A program made the translations under genes and the position numbers. From contig NC_068557.1 in NCBI RefSeq assembly GCF_022201045.2, positions 23,909,501-23,973,500 of the forward strand: 64,000 nt of DNA. Reading direction: 5' to 3'. How positions within the stretch are numbered: the first letter of the stretch is position 1; every line of letters starts with the position of its first letter. Positions 37,594 through 50,808 of this stretch are shown here, in pieces. The notes under the pieces were generated by a model. The model did no database searches. It saw only the letters and a list, made by a program, of their open reading frames with translations, and had not been told where the DNA came from. The stretch comes from Citrus sinensis (lineage: Eukaryota; Streptophyta; Magnoliopsida; Sapindales; Rutaceae).

Positions 37594-40500
37594 CTTCCCG
37601 AAACAAAACAAAACAAAACAAACCAAATTGTTAGCGTTAATTTCTTTCTGGGTGCTCCTCTGCTTCATATGTGTTCCTGAATTAATCCAACGTGTCTTCT
37701 TTCCGAATTTGACTCTTCTGTGTATATTTCTTCTTCTTCTTCCTCTTTTTTCTTTTTTAAATTTCCGGATTCGTCATGAATTTATTTGGTTATGAGAGCA
37801 TTTCATGATTACTACGTATATATTTTCTGTGATTTTTTTTTTTTTTTTGGTTTTATATATACAGTTATTGATCATTTTATCCATTATCATTAACGAGTCT
37901 TAATTATGAAAAAAAAATGGAAATCTAATTATGGAAATAGAATCTCCCCCCTACTTATATGAACGACATTGTAGGAGATTTGACATTGTAGGAGATTTTA
38001 TTATTTGAAATACTACTGTAAATACGTCTTGATTCATCATCTAGTAAAAACTCAGACAAAAGGAATTTTGATTCGATTTTAACAGTCCTAATTCAAAAGT
38101 ACGTTTTAGAATTTTGTTTTTTTTTTTAAAGCATATATAGAATGATTAGAAATTAAATTCCTTTTCCACCTTACATTTTGCTTGTCTCTACGGACGAGGA
38201 GGAGAAAGGGCTGAGCGGGAAGAGGATTATACATAAGAAAAGTGACTGAAAATTTTTAAATCTTTAATAATCTAATGCGAACACTAGTTAAGTCTCAAAA
38301 TCTCAATTATGGTGACGCTCAGGATACATGCAATTGGGTTATTTTATTTACAGTACTTCCATGGATCCTATCGTAATTAATCCTCATCTTTTTTTGCCTA
38401 AGGTATAAGGATACTATCATAGTATCATGAACTATCAATGTTTAGTCTGATTATCAAAATTTATACGAATTCATTCATTTGTATCTTATAATTTTATTGT
38501 GAAGGCCAAACTACAAAAGACTTTAGATGAAAGATTTCAAATTTGTGGAGTTTTGTGCCCTTAAATTAAAAATTAAGAGGTAATTTTTAGTTCAGTTACT
38601 AAGTGAATTAAGCGATAATTTTTAGTTGAATCACTAATTGTAGGAAAAAAAAAAAAAAGAAATTCAGAGACCAGAAGTTTGTAAAATGAACCAATTAAAT
38701 TCTTTCAAATTCAGAATTTATGTCATTCACGTCCTTAATTTAATTCTCCCGTTAAAAGAGTTAATCGTGTTAAGGGCATTTTTACCAAAAACAATTGAGC
38801 CACCTCCTTATTCTTTATTTTGTTTTTGACAGGCATCAAATAGTTTATACCTACTAATTAATGTTTTTATATTAACTCAACTAGTAATTAACTTAGGTCA
38901 ATGCTGCAAAAACTGCTTGCATTCTTTGTATATATAGGACGGGAGATCTAGAAGAAAGCTACCTGGTGAGGCCAAACTAACAGATAAAAAATTTAGCATC
39001 AGATGTAGTGCTTGTAAGTGTCTTGAACACAACCAAAGGGGCTGTCCCAATTTACAAGAACTACAAAGGTATAACTTGAAAATCTGTTTTAGTGTGTGTG
39101 TGTGTGTATCTTGATATTCTTAGGTCAAGGAATTGATATAATATATCTTGATTTTCATCAACACATCCAAAATTGGTCTAAAGGTGAAAAGATTCAGTTT
39201 TCATGAAGTCTATAAAGTAATCATAAACTAAATTGAACACTTGCACAATCTTTAAGTTCTACCTTATTACAAACTGGACTGTGTCCGAATCCAACTTTAA
39301 AAGCCATTCACTAAGTTGCAATATGAATTCAAATGTATTTTCAATAATATCAGATCGTTTTTTGTCAATCTCAACAAAAGAAGTTATTTCTTGTGTTTGA
39401 ATTTTAATTTATCTTAATATTCTTAGGTGTCTGTTAGTTTGAATATAATTTACTTAACTATTTTTTATTTCATTTTTACTAGATATTATTATAATTTTCT
39501 AATATTATGGGCGTATAGTTATCTTTTTATGTATAAGTTAACATATTTACTAACGCATACAAAAAAAAAAATGTTTACTAACTTTTCTGATGGACGAATT
39601 AAGTCAAGAAATTGATATAATATAAATTTGAATTTAAATGGATTAATTGATTCATTTTATAAACTTCTGGTTTCTTGAATATTTTTCTAGAAATCATGAG
39701 GACTCAACTGAAAAATCACCCAAACTAAGGTGAAGCCTTTGGGTGTTGTCTTTGTAATGCACGTTATCATCTAAATTTTTGTCACCCAACTCTCAACTCA
39801 TCACTGAAAAAGGTATACTTCGGAAATAAAAAAATGTGGAAGGATGAGATGATATAGGAGTTTTTGAGAACTATGAAAATTAGAAACTTTGAAAGTTTTA
39901 AAATTCACAACTTTTTTTTATATAATAAATATATATATAGTAGTATTCGTTAGTCTATAAGTGTTTGATGACTGATAAATCTTTATCATATCATTTCATA
40001 ATGCCATCATTTTCTTTTGTCCTTTTGGATTCGAATTTTCTTTTAATCTAATCTTTTTCTAATCTTTTGGAGATCTCTATACATGTAGCAGTTTTGTATT
40101 CCATAGACAAAATTTATTTAATTTTTATTTTCCATAAATGATTATTTTCTCTCCTAATGTCTATCATCTTCTTCTTCAAATTATTTCAAAATGATTATTT
40201 TCCCTCGTAATGTCTATCATCTTCTTCTTCAAATTCTTTCATGAACCCTTTTCTCCAAACTAATAGAAAATCCATCAAACAGAAAAAATTTATTGGGAAC
40301 TTGAAATTAATCTAAAAATAAATAAAGAAATATGAAAAAAAAGGTCATACAAGAATAGTTTATTGTGTGTAAATCTCCCACCAACTATAAACTCACTTTG
40401 TTGTTATTTGATTGTGCAATTTTGCTGCTTTTCTTTTGATTTACTTCAAAATTCGATTTCTAATACATTTATCGGGCTGTTTCTTCTTCCCAGTTAATTT

Positions 40501-41130
40501 GATTAGAAGATCCATAAAGAATACAAAAGTGATTTTATAAAACCATTATGATTGATATTGTTTAATTATACTCGATCTTTTAAAATTAAGGAAGACAAAA
40601 AACATCAATATAGTAATATATCAATTTATGAAAAAAAAGGAAATAAATTTAGATCATTCATCATAAAATTGCCACATGTAGTGAGATCTCAAAAAAATTA
40701 GAAAAAAATTAGATTAGAAGAGGATCTAAATCCTAAATCCGAGGAATAATAAATTAATAAAAATGATAATTACCGAAGAGATACACACATCATTTTGTGA
40801 ACAATTATGTCCATACTAATACGATATATTTTTTATAATAACATTTCCCGGTTCTTAAAAATTAAAACAAAACAAAATAAAAATTGTAGCAGCAGAAAGG
40901 AGAAAAAAAGAAGCCCACAAATGGAGGTATCTACTGGCTAGCCTAGCTGAATCAGTTAAGCCCACGCGGACTCATAGGCATAATCGGGCTGGTCGGAGTT
41001 TCGGTGAAAAGTAGCCAAGCCCTTAATGGACTCATAGGCGTGGTGGGTCCGGCCCAGTCCAGGAGCCTTCCAGGAAAAGCTTTTTCTTTAATTGTTGAAA
41101 AGCAGCTGACACAGTTAGTAGAGTGTAACC
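37594..41130. other. intergenic between CML and SET-domain genes
   Basis: The CML 3' region starts with an AAAAC repeat at about 37603-37622. The rest is AT-rich. Around 38650-38800 the wording (CCCGTTAAAAGAGTTAATCG) suggests an old repeat. A TGTGTG tract lies near 39090. Just before the SET gene a short phrase GGACTCATAGGC occurs at about 40968 and again at about 41028. No gene supported. Confidence 0.4.
40138..40243. repeat. 53-bp tandem duplication
   Basis: ATGATTATTTTCTCTCCTAA at 40138 is repeated with two changes at 40191, and both copies continue through TCTATCATCTTCTTCTTC. Two adjacent near-identical copies in intergenic DNA. Confidence 0.85.
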
Positions 41131-41517
41131 ATGGCAGTCTCAAAGATTGTACTATCGTCCCTAATCCACATCCGCCCGATAACGTGCGCTGCTTCTTACC
41201 ATACACGGCTGGTACCTCACCCACCGGACTTGGTCAAGTGGGTCAAGAAAGAAGGCGGGTTCGTGCACCAAGCAGTCAAGATATTTCCTCAAGAAGATAA
41301 TGAAACTTACGGTCTTGGATTGGTCGCCTCACAAGATATTCCAAAAGGGTCACTTCTCATTGCTCTTCCTGATCATATACCGTTGAAGTTTGAATCCGAC
41401 GCTGGAGATGGGGCTGATTCTGTCTTAGTTGATTTGGCTTCCCAAGTTCCTGGTATGTGCTTTTCGGTTCTACTCCAACTGAAACACAACCGCACAACCA
41501 CCACCCCAACCCCCCCC

Positions 41518-41548
<31 letters not shown>

Positions 41549-44355
41549 ACCAAATTTTTTTTTTTTTCTTGGAAGAGTAGATGCTTGACTGGATATATGG
41601 TGACATTGCTAATTGGGCTGTGTTTTGAGTTTATCTGAGCAGAGAAAATGGGTGAAGAAATGATTTATTTTGAATGTTCTTGTAGCTGTAGATAACTAGT
41701 GTTCATTTGAAGGAAATGGAAAATCTTTCTCCCTGAATGCAATTCAATGCAAAAGTTTTGATTTTGTAATGTCAAATAAGGTTATTCTAGGATTTTAAGC
41801 TCATTTTGTATATTTTCCATGTTATTCAAATGCTACTATTCCAATATTTTTCCTTGTTAATACAAACAATATTTAGGACTTTAAGTTACTAGTCTAGGAC
41901 TTCATTGTGTGATAGACCACCTGAAAGATGCATAGACTCTGTTGCCAACTAAAAACGACCAGATTAGGTTCTTGTTACTATAATTTGGAAATACATGAAG
42001 GCATCTTAAGTCAACATTTTCTTATGGTGACTGGTCATGACATTATTATTTTATAATCTCACGGCAGTGTATTTTGATATGTCACGGCAAATTGGCAATG
42101 TATTAAGGAGTGAATTGGAAGGTGGTTGAGGAGTAGAGAGGAAAGAGGACATGAAAAACATTTCATTCGTATAGGCACGCTTAATTTTGGGAGTGCTTGA
42201 ACTTGTGTCCAACTTTTCTTATGGTTTTAGGGAATGGGAAGAATACTATATATAGAAATTCTGTTTTATTCAGTTTGAGCATTACCATTAGTTGTGTTCA
42301 TGGGGTATGTGTGGCTATAAAAAGTTTGTGTGAATCTTTGATCAAGTAAAATTCTGCTGTTGTGTGATGTCACATAAATATATTTTACTCAATATAGGCT
42401 AGTAACTTCAAGTTCTGTAAATTAGGCTGTTTAGAGTTTTGAATATGAGTAAACTGGACATTGTGGGAGCATTTGGCAGAGGAACTATGGGCGATGAAAT
42501 TGGGTTTGAAGCTGCTGCAAGAAAGAGCGAGGTTGGGAAGCTTCTGGTGGCCGTATATTAGCAATCTTCCTGAAACTTACAGTGTGCCAATCTTCTTTCA
42601 AGGGGAGGATATTAAGAACTTGCAATATGCGCCACTTCTCTACCAGGTATACCATTTAACCAACTCAAAAGTGAATATGATCCACTAAACAAAAATGGGG
42701 GGTTTTGGGTTCAAACTTTTGAGGTTGTGCTGGAAATTTGGAAATTCCTTCTGCCTGCATAATTCTGACACTAAACTAAGAATAATTGTTATTGCAATTA
42801 TTATTTCCTGTGCTCTAAGACCTCTGCAAATGGCTGATGTTATAATACTGTTGGTTGGCTCGTGAGCTGGCTAGGTGAAGGCAAAACATGTTCTTGTTTA
42901 GATTCTTCAACAGCCTTATATATACATGGCTTCAAAGGTAATAATGATCTGTTTAATTCTATTTTATAAAAACAGGTAAACAAACGTTGCCGTTTTCTTC
43001 TTGATTTTGATCAAGAGGTCAGACGTGCTCTTGCAAATGTGAAACCAAATGATCACCCTTTTGGAGGCCAGGAATTAAATGCATCATCTCTTGGATGGGC
43101 AATGTCAGCTGTCTCATCTCGGGCATTTCGTTTGCATGGGAAAAAGCTAGCAGCTGGGACACGCAATGAGGTCCCTGTGATGCTTCCTCTCATTGATATG
43201 TGCAACCATAGCTTCAATCCGAATGCCCAAATTATCCAGGAAGAAGATGATTTGCAACTTCTGATAAAGGCAGGTCCTAATCTTTTTCTTTTATTCTTTG
43301 ACTCCTTTTATTTTCTGAAAAGAAGTTTCCCTTGTTTTCTTTGCTGTGTTAAGGTTAATGTCAATCTCTCTCTCTTTCTTTCCCTGAAGTCAGGTTGTTG
43401 CAGAGACAGAGATTAAACAAAATGATTCTTTACTTCTTAATTATGGGTGCCTAAGCAATGATTTCTTCTTACTGGATTATGGATTCGTAATGCCTTCAAA
43501 TCCCTATGACACCATTGAGCTCAAGTATGAGGGAGCACTTATGGATGCTGCTAGTATGGCGGCTGGGGTGTCTTCACCAAACTTCTCTTCACCAGCTGCA
43601 TGGCAGCAGCGAATTTTATCCCAGTTAAATTTGGTTGGAGAAACTGCAATTGTCAAGGTCTCAGCTTACTCTCATCTGGTTAATTAATTATTTATCTTTT
43701 TGAATTGCTTTCAACAAATTGAAGGACACACGCGTTTTTCAGGATGAGTTCCATGATGGTAGCTTTAGTTTCTATTTTGTGCCTTCCCAATTATGGCCAA
43801 GATACTTGTGTTATCTTTGGTTATTTATAAGAATTTAGCCTTGGTAAAAAATTTGTAATCCACCTCCTTATATTGCAGTTATAACTTCCATCTTGTTTTC
43901 AAGCCTTTTAGGTATCAGCCACCAGCAGCTTCTTAGAAGCCATGAATATTACTAGTGACCTGTTTAACTCTCAACAGGTTAGCTTAGGAGGTCCTGAATT
44001 AGTAGAGGGACGCTTGTTGGCAGCCTTAAGAGTACTACTTGCAAGTGACTCAGAAACCGTACAGAAGCATGATTTGAACACACTCCAATCTTTGTCAGCT
44101 GAAGCTCCTCTTGGAATCACAAATGAAGTTGCTGTTTTCCGCACGATTATTGCCCTATGTGCAATTGCACTAGAACATTTTCCGACAAAAATAATGGAAG
44201 ATGAATCTTTACTGAAGCAGGGAGTTTCAGCTTCTACTGTTTTGGTCATCCAGTTCAGAATCCAGAAGAAAACTCTGATTATAGATATTATGAGAAATCT
44301 CTCGAGGCGGGTGAAATTACTATCATCAAAGGAGACAACCGCTACTCAAGGCTGA
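41131..44355 (+). CDS. SET-domain lysine methyltransferase, Rubisco-LSMT family
   Basis: Five exons: 41131-41452, 42480-42646, 42976-43273, 43404-43657, 43978-44355, totalling 1419 nt or 472 aa. The SET domain begins at GLGLVASQDIPKGSLLIALP (residues 61-80), has NHSFNPNA at 240-247 (cofactor-binding NHS motif) and LLLNYGCLSNDFFLLDYGF at 272-290 (catalytic tyrosine region). A long helical insert lies between the halves and a Rubisco LSMT-type substrate-binding domain fills the C-terminal third. These traits match the plant Rubisco/aldolase methyltransferase group, similar to At1g24610. The first 25 residues are Ser/Ala/Arg-bearing and could be an organelle transit peptide. The protein substrate is unknown. 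Exon 4 has a second AG ten bases upstream (43393) that would frameshift; the 43403 AG keeps the family frame. Confidence 0.9.
41508..41549. repeat. long poly-C tract in SET gene intron 1
   Basis: Cytosine-rich run whose uninterrupted core is 28 C at 41521-41548, preceded by CCCCCCC blocks and followed by a T run. The minus strand is a poly-G tract, a candidate quadruplex. It starts about 55 bp after the exon 1 donor. Its exact length may be an assembly estimate. Confidence 0.85.
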
Positions 44356-45547
44356 TATTTGATGGCTGGAGGGTCATTACTCTGCTCATCATGTATGTTT
44401 TGATCTCCCATTATCCCCATGTTTTGTTATGCACCTTGAAAATTTTGACTGGTTTACTGGAAGGGACAGCCTCTGTGCAATGGATTTTTAGATTCCTTTT
44501 TCACAGTTGAACTTTTATTCAGCTTATCTTTTCATTGATATTTGGCAACATACTGATGGAAAATTTGCATTCCATCATGTTATTTATAGTTCTCCATGTG
44601 AATTACCCTGAATCGACTAAACAAATTGTACAATTTAAGTTTGCGAGTGAATTGTATAATTTGAGTTTGCAAGTGGATGCAAATTTATTCGTTTCGTATA
44701 TTCATTTAGAATCAGGAATCAGGATGAGTTTCTTTAGAGTTTCTTTTAGAAGGGATGAGCACAATTTCGCCAGGCTTACAACCAATCATGGTATTCGCTC
44801 TTTAAGGACTATTTCTTTGTATTTAAGCCGTACATAATACGTCATTGAGAACTAAATTATGACGAATTATTATTAACCTTTTCTGTGAGACACCAAACAT
44901 AAAACAAAAACAAAATTTATTATCAGCCTTTTCTGTGAGAGACAGAACTTCAATAATATTTCAGTTATTCAAAAACTTTAATTCTCCATCTTTTACCAAT
45001 CTTTGCTTCTCCGCATCACTTACTTCGCTGGAAAGTTTTGATTCTTTTGAGTGGAAGTCCAGAAGAGAAGGGTAACCCGATTTTGTCAGATTCAAAGATA
45101 AAATCTCTTCCAGAAAGACAATTAAATTAATACTGACAATTAACATGCTCAGGGCTCAGATGAGAATTCAGATGGTGATGTGGTCTGTTCATACAAAGAC
45201 TTTTGTATTCCATCCCAGTCTTTAAAACTTAACAGCAAAGAAACAGAAGCACCTGCTTCAAAGGGTGCTTACTTTTCTTCAAGTTATTTCCGTATCTATG
45301 AAACTGTTATATTTACCCGGAAAGCAAACAAGAAAATAAAAATAAAAATAAAAGAGAAAAGGGTTTAATAATATCCCAGAAGTCTCCTCCTCCTTATCCT
45401 ACTACTCCAAGAATATGTACAACCGTAGCAAAATATAAAAATTAAAAAGAAAGGCAGAGGTAAAAGAAGAAAAAAAAAGTAAGTACAAGAAGAACACAGA
45501 AACTGGTGAGAACTAAAATCTTGAAAAACAAGAAAGCATGTGTGCGA
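44356..45547. other. SET gene 3' flank with exon-like pieces
   Basis: After the SET stop codon there is AT-rich DNA. Two stretches look codon-like without a recognised family. One is minus strand 45146-44961 (LDFHSKESKLSSEVSDAEKQ, ending at a stop). The other is plus strand from about 45152 (GSDENSDGDVVCSYKDFCIP), preceded by an AG. They could be exons of an unrecognised or dead gene; I cannot link them. Confidence 0.3.
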
Positions 45548-45865
45548 TCAGACACGGCAGGTGTTTCTATCAACAGCAACGGAAATAGGCCTATGATGAT
45601 CAGGCAAGCCAAGCGGAGAACGAGAGCGGCGCTGCCTGTTGAGACCATGAAGCACTCTTCTCATCTCAGGCTGCTGCAGCGACGGATGCTTAACCTTCTC
45701 AAACTCTTTCTTTATCTTCATGACTTGGCTGTGGATTGGCAAATACCTCCCAATCTGCCCGTTTTCATCTTCATCACTCTCCTGATGATAGTCATCGCCG
45801 CTTCCGTCTTTCTTGTTCTTGTTATTGATGATGATCATAATATTGTTGTTCTTCTTCTGCTCCAT
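45548..45865 (-). CDS. small unrecognised plant protein with RSPLGL...RPISV tail
   Basis: A single open frame of 105 aa on the minus strand. The N-terminus is low complexity (NNNIMIIINNKNKK), then an acidic stretch (QESDEDENGQ), then a basic helical part (SQVMKIKKEFEKVKHPSLQQ at about residues 47-66), and a tail with RSRSPLGLPDHHRPISV. The middle and tail look like a conserved block, and the PEMRRVL and SPLGL wording seems familiar from short plant proteins of unknown function, but I cannot name the family. There is no signal peptide. The start at 45865 is the first ATG in frame. It is divergent from the sequence to its right, with no neighbour within several kb. Confidence 0.6.
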   Translation of the reverse strand: MEQKKNNNIMIIINNKNKKDGSGDDYHQESDEDENGQIGRYLPIHSQVMKIKKEFEKVKHPSLQQPEMRRVLHGLNRQRRSRSPLGLPDHHRPISVAVDRNTCRV

Positions 45866-47622
45866 TTTTGGTTCTCTGTGTGATGTGTCTCTGTATGTGT
45901 GTATGTGTGAAGGAATGGTAATAGTTAGCCGATTGATGAGTATTTATATGATGAAAAAGACTGTGTTTTTTGAAATAAAATTCTATTTGTTTGTTTATGT
46001 ACGTCTGTTATATAGTTCAATTTGAGACGACTCTTCAAGACTTCAGAACCGTGTCTACTGATACCAACAGATTTAGACCTATAATTTAATAATTTAATAA
46101 AATCCCACCCTTTTTATTTTATTTAAACTTTTTTTTAAAAATAAAATAAAATTATATAGTTATATTTATAAAATATAAATTTATAGAGTCACTATATTGA
46201 CTTTTGGTCAGTTGCTTCGATAAGAATCATAATGTAATGTTAGTTGCCGGCCAACTGCCAGATTACATGGATTCCTTTATTTGACTGCTCTCTAATCTCT
46301 TATCACTTCGCTTACCAAATGGCTATAATCTTATTCTTAGGGCATCATCATTACATTGCATACACTAGATGTGTTGATACTTGTAGTATTAAATATATAA
46401 TTAATACATTTTATAAGTTATGTATTCATTTTTTCTTTTAACATATCATAGGTTATAATTACATATTGTTACAAAGACTATTTCGAGTATGTGTATGTAT
46501 ATATACACATATAACTGTTTTAATTTGAAGTTTTAAAAGTACGGAAAAATCCTTAAGTTTTAAATCTCTTAAACTCTACAATTTTAAAATTTTTTCAAAC
46601 TTTTTTCGTATTTTAAAATCATGAATTAAAAAATTACTCTATACATAGTTGTGATATTAACTTTGAATATAGAAGAAGAAAATAAATTACACGAATATAT
46701 TAGAGAAAGATTTGAAATATCAAACTCCATGATAAACTATTAATTGTCGATTCAAATAATGGATAAGAAGAATGTGAATTTTCTTCTAATGTTGGAGCAG
46801 AATTTGGTGAAGTTTGATGGTCAAACAGCAGAAAGTAGAATTAGGCTATTCGTTAGAAAATTCTGTTTAAATAGGTATGACCAACCATTTGAATAGGAGT
46901 AACGGGTGGACGGCAATTTTTATTTATTTATTTATTTATTTATCTTTTTTCTGTTTCATTGGAAGCTTCGCTTATCTTATCCCAGTTTTAAGATTTACTA
47001 ATGAAATTAAAGAAAAAATAAATAAATGAATGAATCAATTGCATGATGATTTAATGTTGCACAATTTATTATTCATTTTTAATGATCTTAAATACGCATA
47101 TCACGGTTACATTGATTTTCAAAAACAATTAATTAATATTTATGATTTTTAATTTAGTTTAAAAAGGGGTATAAATCTTTTCTTGATAATATCCTTATTT
47201 ATCAAAATTATATGATTGATTTTTTAGGATTCATTGTTTATTTTAATTTTATAACTATTTCTAGATCTTAAAATGTGAAAGGCAGTCCATATTTTACTTC
47301 TGAAAATTTCAACATTCAAAGTCGCGAGGTGTACTACTAATAGAGGCACACCACAAATCAAAGCGGTCTTCTTTTCTCCACATTAGCATTTGACGAAAAC
47401 GACTCTTTTTCTGGATGCTTATCACATGTTTGTTTGATATTAATTTTTTTTCTTTGCTACGAGGGCTGTGTTTTCTATTTTTGTCAATTATATAGGTATA
47501 CTAAAATATATTTAAAAAAATGTAAATTTTAATATATTAGAGATTGTATTTTTTTATTTGTTAATATTTTTTTAAAGTAATATTATTTTTATTTTAGTAA
47601 AATAAGAATGTTCACTAATGAA

Positions 47623-47650
<28 letters not shown>
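47623..47650. repeat. AT microsatellite
   Basis: About fourteen AT units, directly next to the palindromic element on its right. A similar AT tract lies at 48531-48555. Confidence 0.9.
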
Positions 47651-47654
<4 letters not shown>

Positions 47655-47663
47655 AACATGTGG

Positions 47664-47772
47664 TGCAACTGTGGTACCGTGTCACAGTCAGCCGTTGGAT
47701 ATCAGTGGACCCCACCAATTCAAGTACATCCAACGGCTGGATGCAACTGTGGCACGATACCATAATTATACC
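47664..47772. repeat. imperfect palindrome, MITE-like
   Basis: Left half (GTGGTACCGTGTCACAG, then CAGCCGTTGGAT) and right half (ATCCAACGGCTG, then CTGTGGCACGATACCA) are reverse complements with a few gaps over about 45 bp per arm. It abuts an AT repeat on its left. The length of about 110 bp and lack of coding suit a tiny MITE. Confidence 0.6.
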
Positions 47773-50700
47773 ATAGCCTGATCATAAAATTATATTTTTT
47801 TTTCTGTTATTATAATAAAAATATATATTTTTTATATGTTCTCGCTATATATATGTATATAGAGAAATGTTTTAATATAAAATTTTAAAGTATAAGAAAA
47901 TTCAAGAAAACTTTATATATATAATTTTGATCGTTGTTGGTTCGGACTTAACAGATGCATGATTATCCTTTTTTTTTTTTTTTTTTGAGTCTTATCACAT
48001 GCGTGAAGCATTAGAACAGATATGTGCCACGTGGTGCATTTATATTCGATCAATCGACCACATGTTGTGTTCTATCGTTTTTTTTATTGCATCCCGGGAG
48101 TTTCGAACGTTTCAAGGCAAAATCAGCTCCTGACGTGTCCCCATTTAAAGCAGCAAAAATTATCAAGTCTTTTGATTTTGGATTTTTAATAAATCATACG
48201 TTTTCCTTAGCGTTAGCAAACGTAAACCCAACTGTATTTTCCATTTTTTCGAAAGTTGCCAACTTATTTTGTCGCTCATCTTGTATTTGATGATCCTTGA
48301 TTTACAAAAGATATCATATAATCTTCCAATTGTTTTGGCACATCCTTCAATTAACAATCGTTGTACAAATTAAAGAAGCTTTCTCTGGTTCTTGATTTCT
48401 TGCAATCATTGTGTAACCGATTAAAAAAAGTAATTGCTGCAACACAAGGAAGGATAAATCATTCTATCGTGTGAGGCAAGCTATTTTTTAAAAGGATTAC
48501 TTGTTAAGCCACGCAGGCTACAATAAAAACATATATATATATATATATATATATAAAGGTTTCCAAAGTTACTTTTTTTTTTTTCCCACCTTTCGCCTTT
48601 TCACCAAATGAAGTTGGTGTAGTCATCATGAAATGATTTCATATATATGTATATGATCAATTTTACCATGTGTTTACGATTGCTTTACTCCTACAAGAAA
48701 ATGATATAAATTGTTCGTATTTTTTTAGAGATGCGGACGGTAACTTACTCTATGTAAATTATTAAAAAGTACTTGATAAAAATCTCTAAGCTATGGTGCA
48801 TAGACTTCATGACAATTTTATCCTTGTAGTAATTTTTCATTTAAAAATTTAGCACCAGCTATTTAAAAAGAAGTTTAACGGAAGTTTTTAATTACTGGCG
48901 TGTATTGGTATAATAAATTCATCATCAACTGGATTTACCTCTAAATACTTTTTTTTAAAATTAATATTTAAAAAAAAAACTCAAACTCATCCTAAAGAAT
49001 GAGTAAAGATTACTGCTCAAGTCTCAACCTAAGAAAAATTTGTTAAGCGATTACTTTGAACATGTGAAAATGGGAAGCAACTCTACTAAGAGTTATCGTT
49101 AAGTCTATGAATATTTATGAAGACATGAAAAAGATTTTCTATGAGAAACTTTCCTGATCTCACTCCATATTGAGGAATATCCATATTGTCATGGTTGGGC
49201 TGAAAGAAGCTTGAAAAAGGTCATTCAATTAGAGGAAGAAGGAGAAGATGAAGCTCGTTCATCATATTTTTTAAGTAGGGATGGTAAACTGTGGGTTTGG
49301 GTTGGACTTTTTCAAGTCCACACCCAAGCTCATGTTATTGGTAACACGTTCAAACTCTGTGAAAATTTGTTTAAATTTAGACGGATCAGGTCTTGATGGG
49401 TTGGGCTGGGCTTGGGCTCCCATAAAATTTTAAATAAAATTTTAATAAAATAAAGATTAAGAAACACTAAAATTAAAGATGATTATTCAATATATAATAA
49501 TTTAATACACAAAATACTAACAACACAACATAATAAAAAAAAAATTCAATCAGTTGGAATTGACTATTTTCTTTTTCTCTTTTTTATTAATTTAAGTTTC
49601 TTTTTTTAATTTATAAATTATAAAGTCTGAGCTCTTTTTTTATAAATCCTTAACCAAATTCATATACAAGAGGCTTTAAAATTTTTAACCCATGTCTAGG
49701 CCTCATGCGAAGGGCTTAGCCAAAAAACTCGCGGGCTTGAGACCGACTGGCTCAAACATTTTTATCTATTCTCTTTTCAAGTACTATGTGATCCTCCATT
49801 CCAAATAAACTCAATGATTCCCCCAAAACTTGAATCCACTTTTGATTATGAACGTTACATTCATTAGTGTCAAAACTTGATTACTTGAAAAAGTAATCCA
49901 CTTGCAAATAAACTCTTGGAAGCTTGTACTTATTTTACTTGAAATTTTTGAATTACAATAATCTAATATTGAGACGTGGGAATCGATCTTCTAACCTTTT
50001 CATTTGCATTAATTCAACAGAAATTTTTTTTTTTAATATTTTTTATATTCTCAATTCAAGTAAAACAAAATTTAAGTTACTAAATTGAAAATAAATAAAT
50101 AATTGAATTAGTGGTTTCTCATTTTTTTTAATCATTCAATTATTTTAAATGTATGTTTATTTGTTATTCTTATAATTATAGCATAATGACAATTTAATTT
50201 TTTCCCACTTCACAGCGGTATTCAAACCACACACCTTCTATTTCTGCTAAATATGCTCATTCTGATTAAGTGATTCTTGTTCTTTATTATTATTCATTGA
50301 ATATGGTTTAGATTAAAAATACAAAATTGTGTCTTTGATCTGTAAAGAAATACAGAGAATGTAGAAATTGTGAATTCGAATTTTCAATAGCACACACAAA
50401 TAAAGGCCAAAAGAATTGAGGGGTAGTCGTCAAAACCCAACAACTTGTGTAATTTTCAAAAACCACAAGACGGCTTTTTTATTGTAAATTTATCATAGTT
50501 TTTCTGCAAACCTTGAACATGTTACTCGGAAGGAAGTTGCAGAAATACCAGGGCTTGGTTCGCCACAAAGTCGTACTCTGAGGATTTTTTTAAAGTATGG
50601 GTTCTTATATATATTAATACTAAGAAAGAGAACCGCACTTCGCATGACTTTGAAAAAAGAATATAATATTATCATTTGTTTCTTATTCTACTTTTAAAGA

Positions 50701-50808
50701 TTTATTTTATTCGATTAAGAGGTAAGACTTCCAAAAAAAATGAAAAAATAAAGCAAAGCTAAAAGAAAAAAAAGACTTTTTTAATTATTTAAAATTGCAA
50801 TAACTAAA

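Larger units (their letters stand above)
45866..50808. other. AT-rich intergenic DNA with repeats
   Basis: Contains a TTTA repeat at about 46919-46942, AT dinucleotide tracts at 47623-47650 and 48531-48555, and a palindromic element at 47664-47772. Around 49270-49420 and 49690-49760 GGGCTTGGGCT and GGGCTTGAGACC wording suggests old transposon ends (a GGGATGGTAAA word at 49277 resembles a hAT end), but the pairing is not clear. A CCACGTGG G-box lies at about 48027. No gene supported. Confidence 0.4.

Noticed and set aside
37009-37668. 219- and 161-codon minus-strand frames over the calmodulin-like gene
   Set aside because: They mirror the GC-rich EF-hand coding sequence; the repeated residues come from the poly-Asn tract read backwards.
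40952-41300. Frames on both strands overlapping the SET gene start
   Set aside because: The plus-strand frame overlaps exon 1 in another phase; neither resembles a known protein.
46900-48560. Possible CRISPR-like or centromeric repeats from the AT and TTTA tracts
   Set aside because: They are ordinary microsatellites without spacer structure or satellite periodicity.
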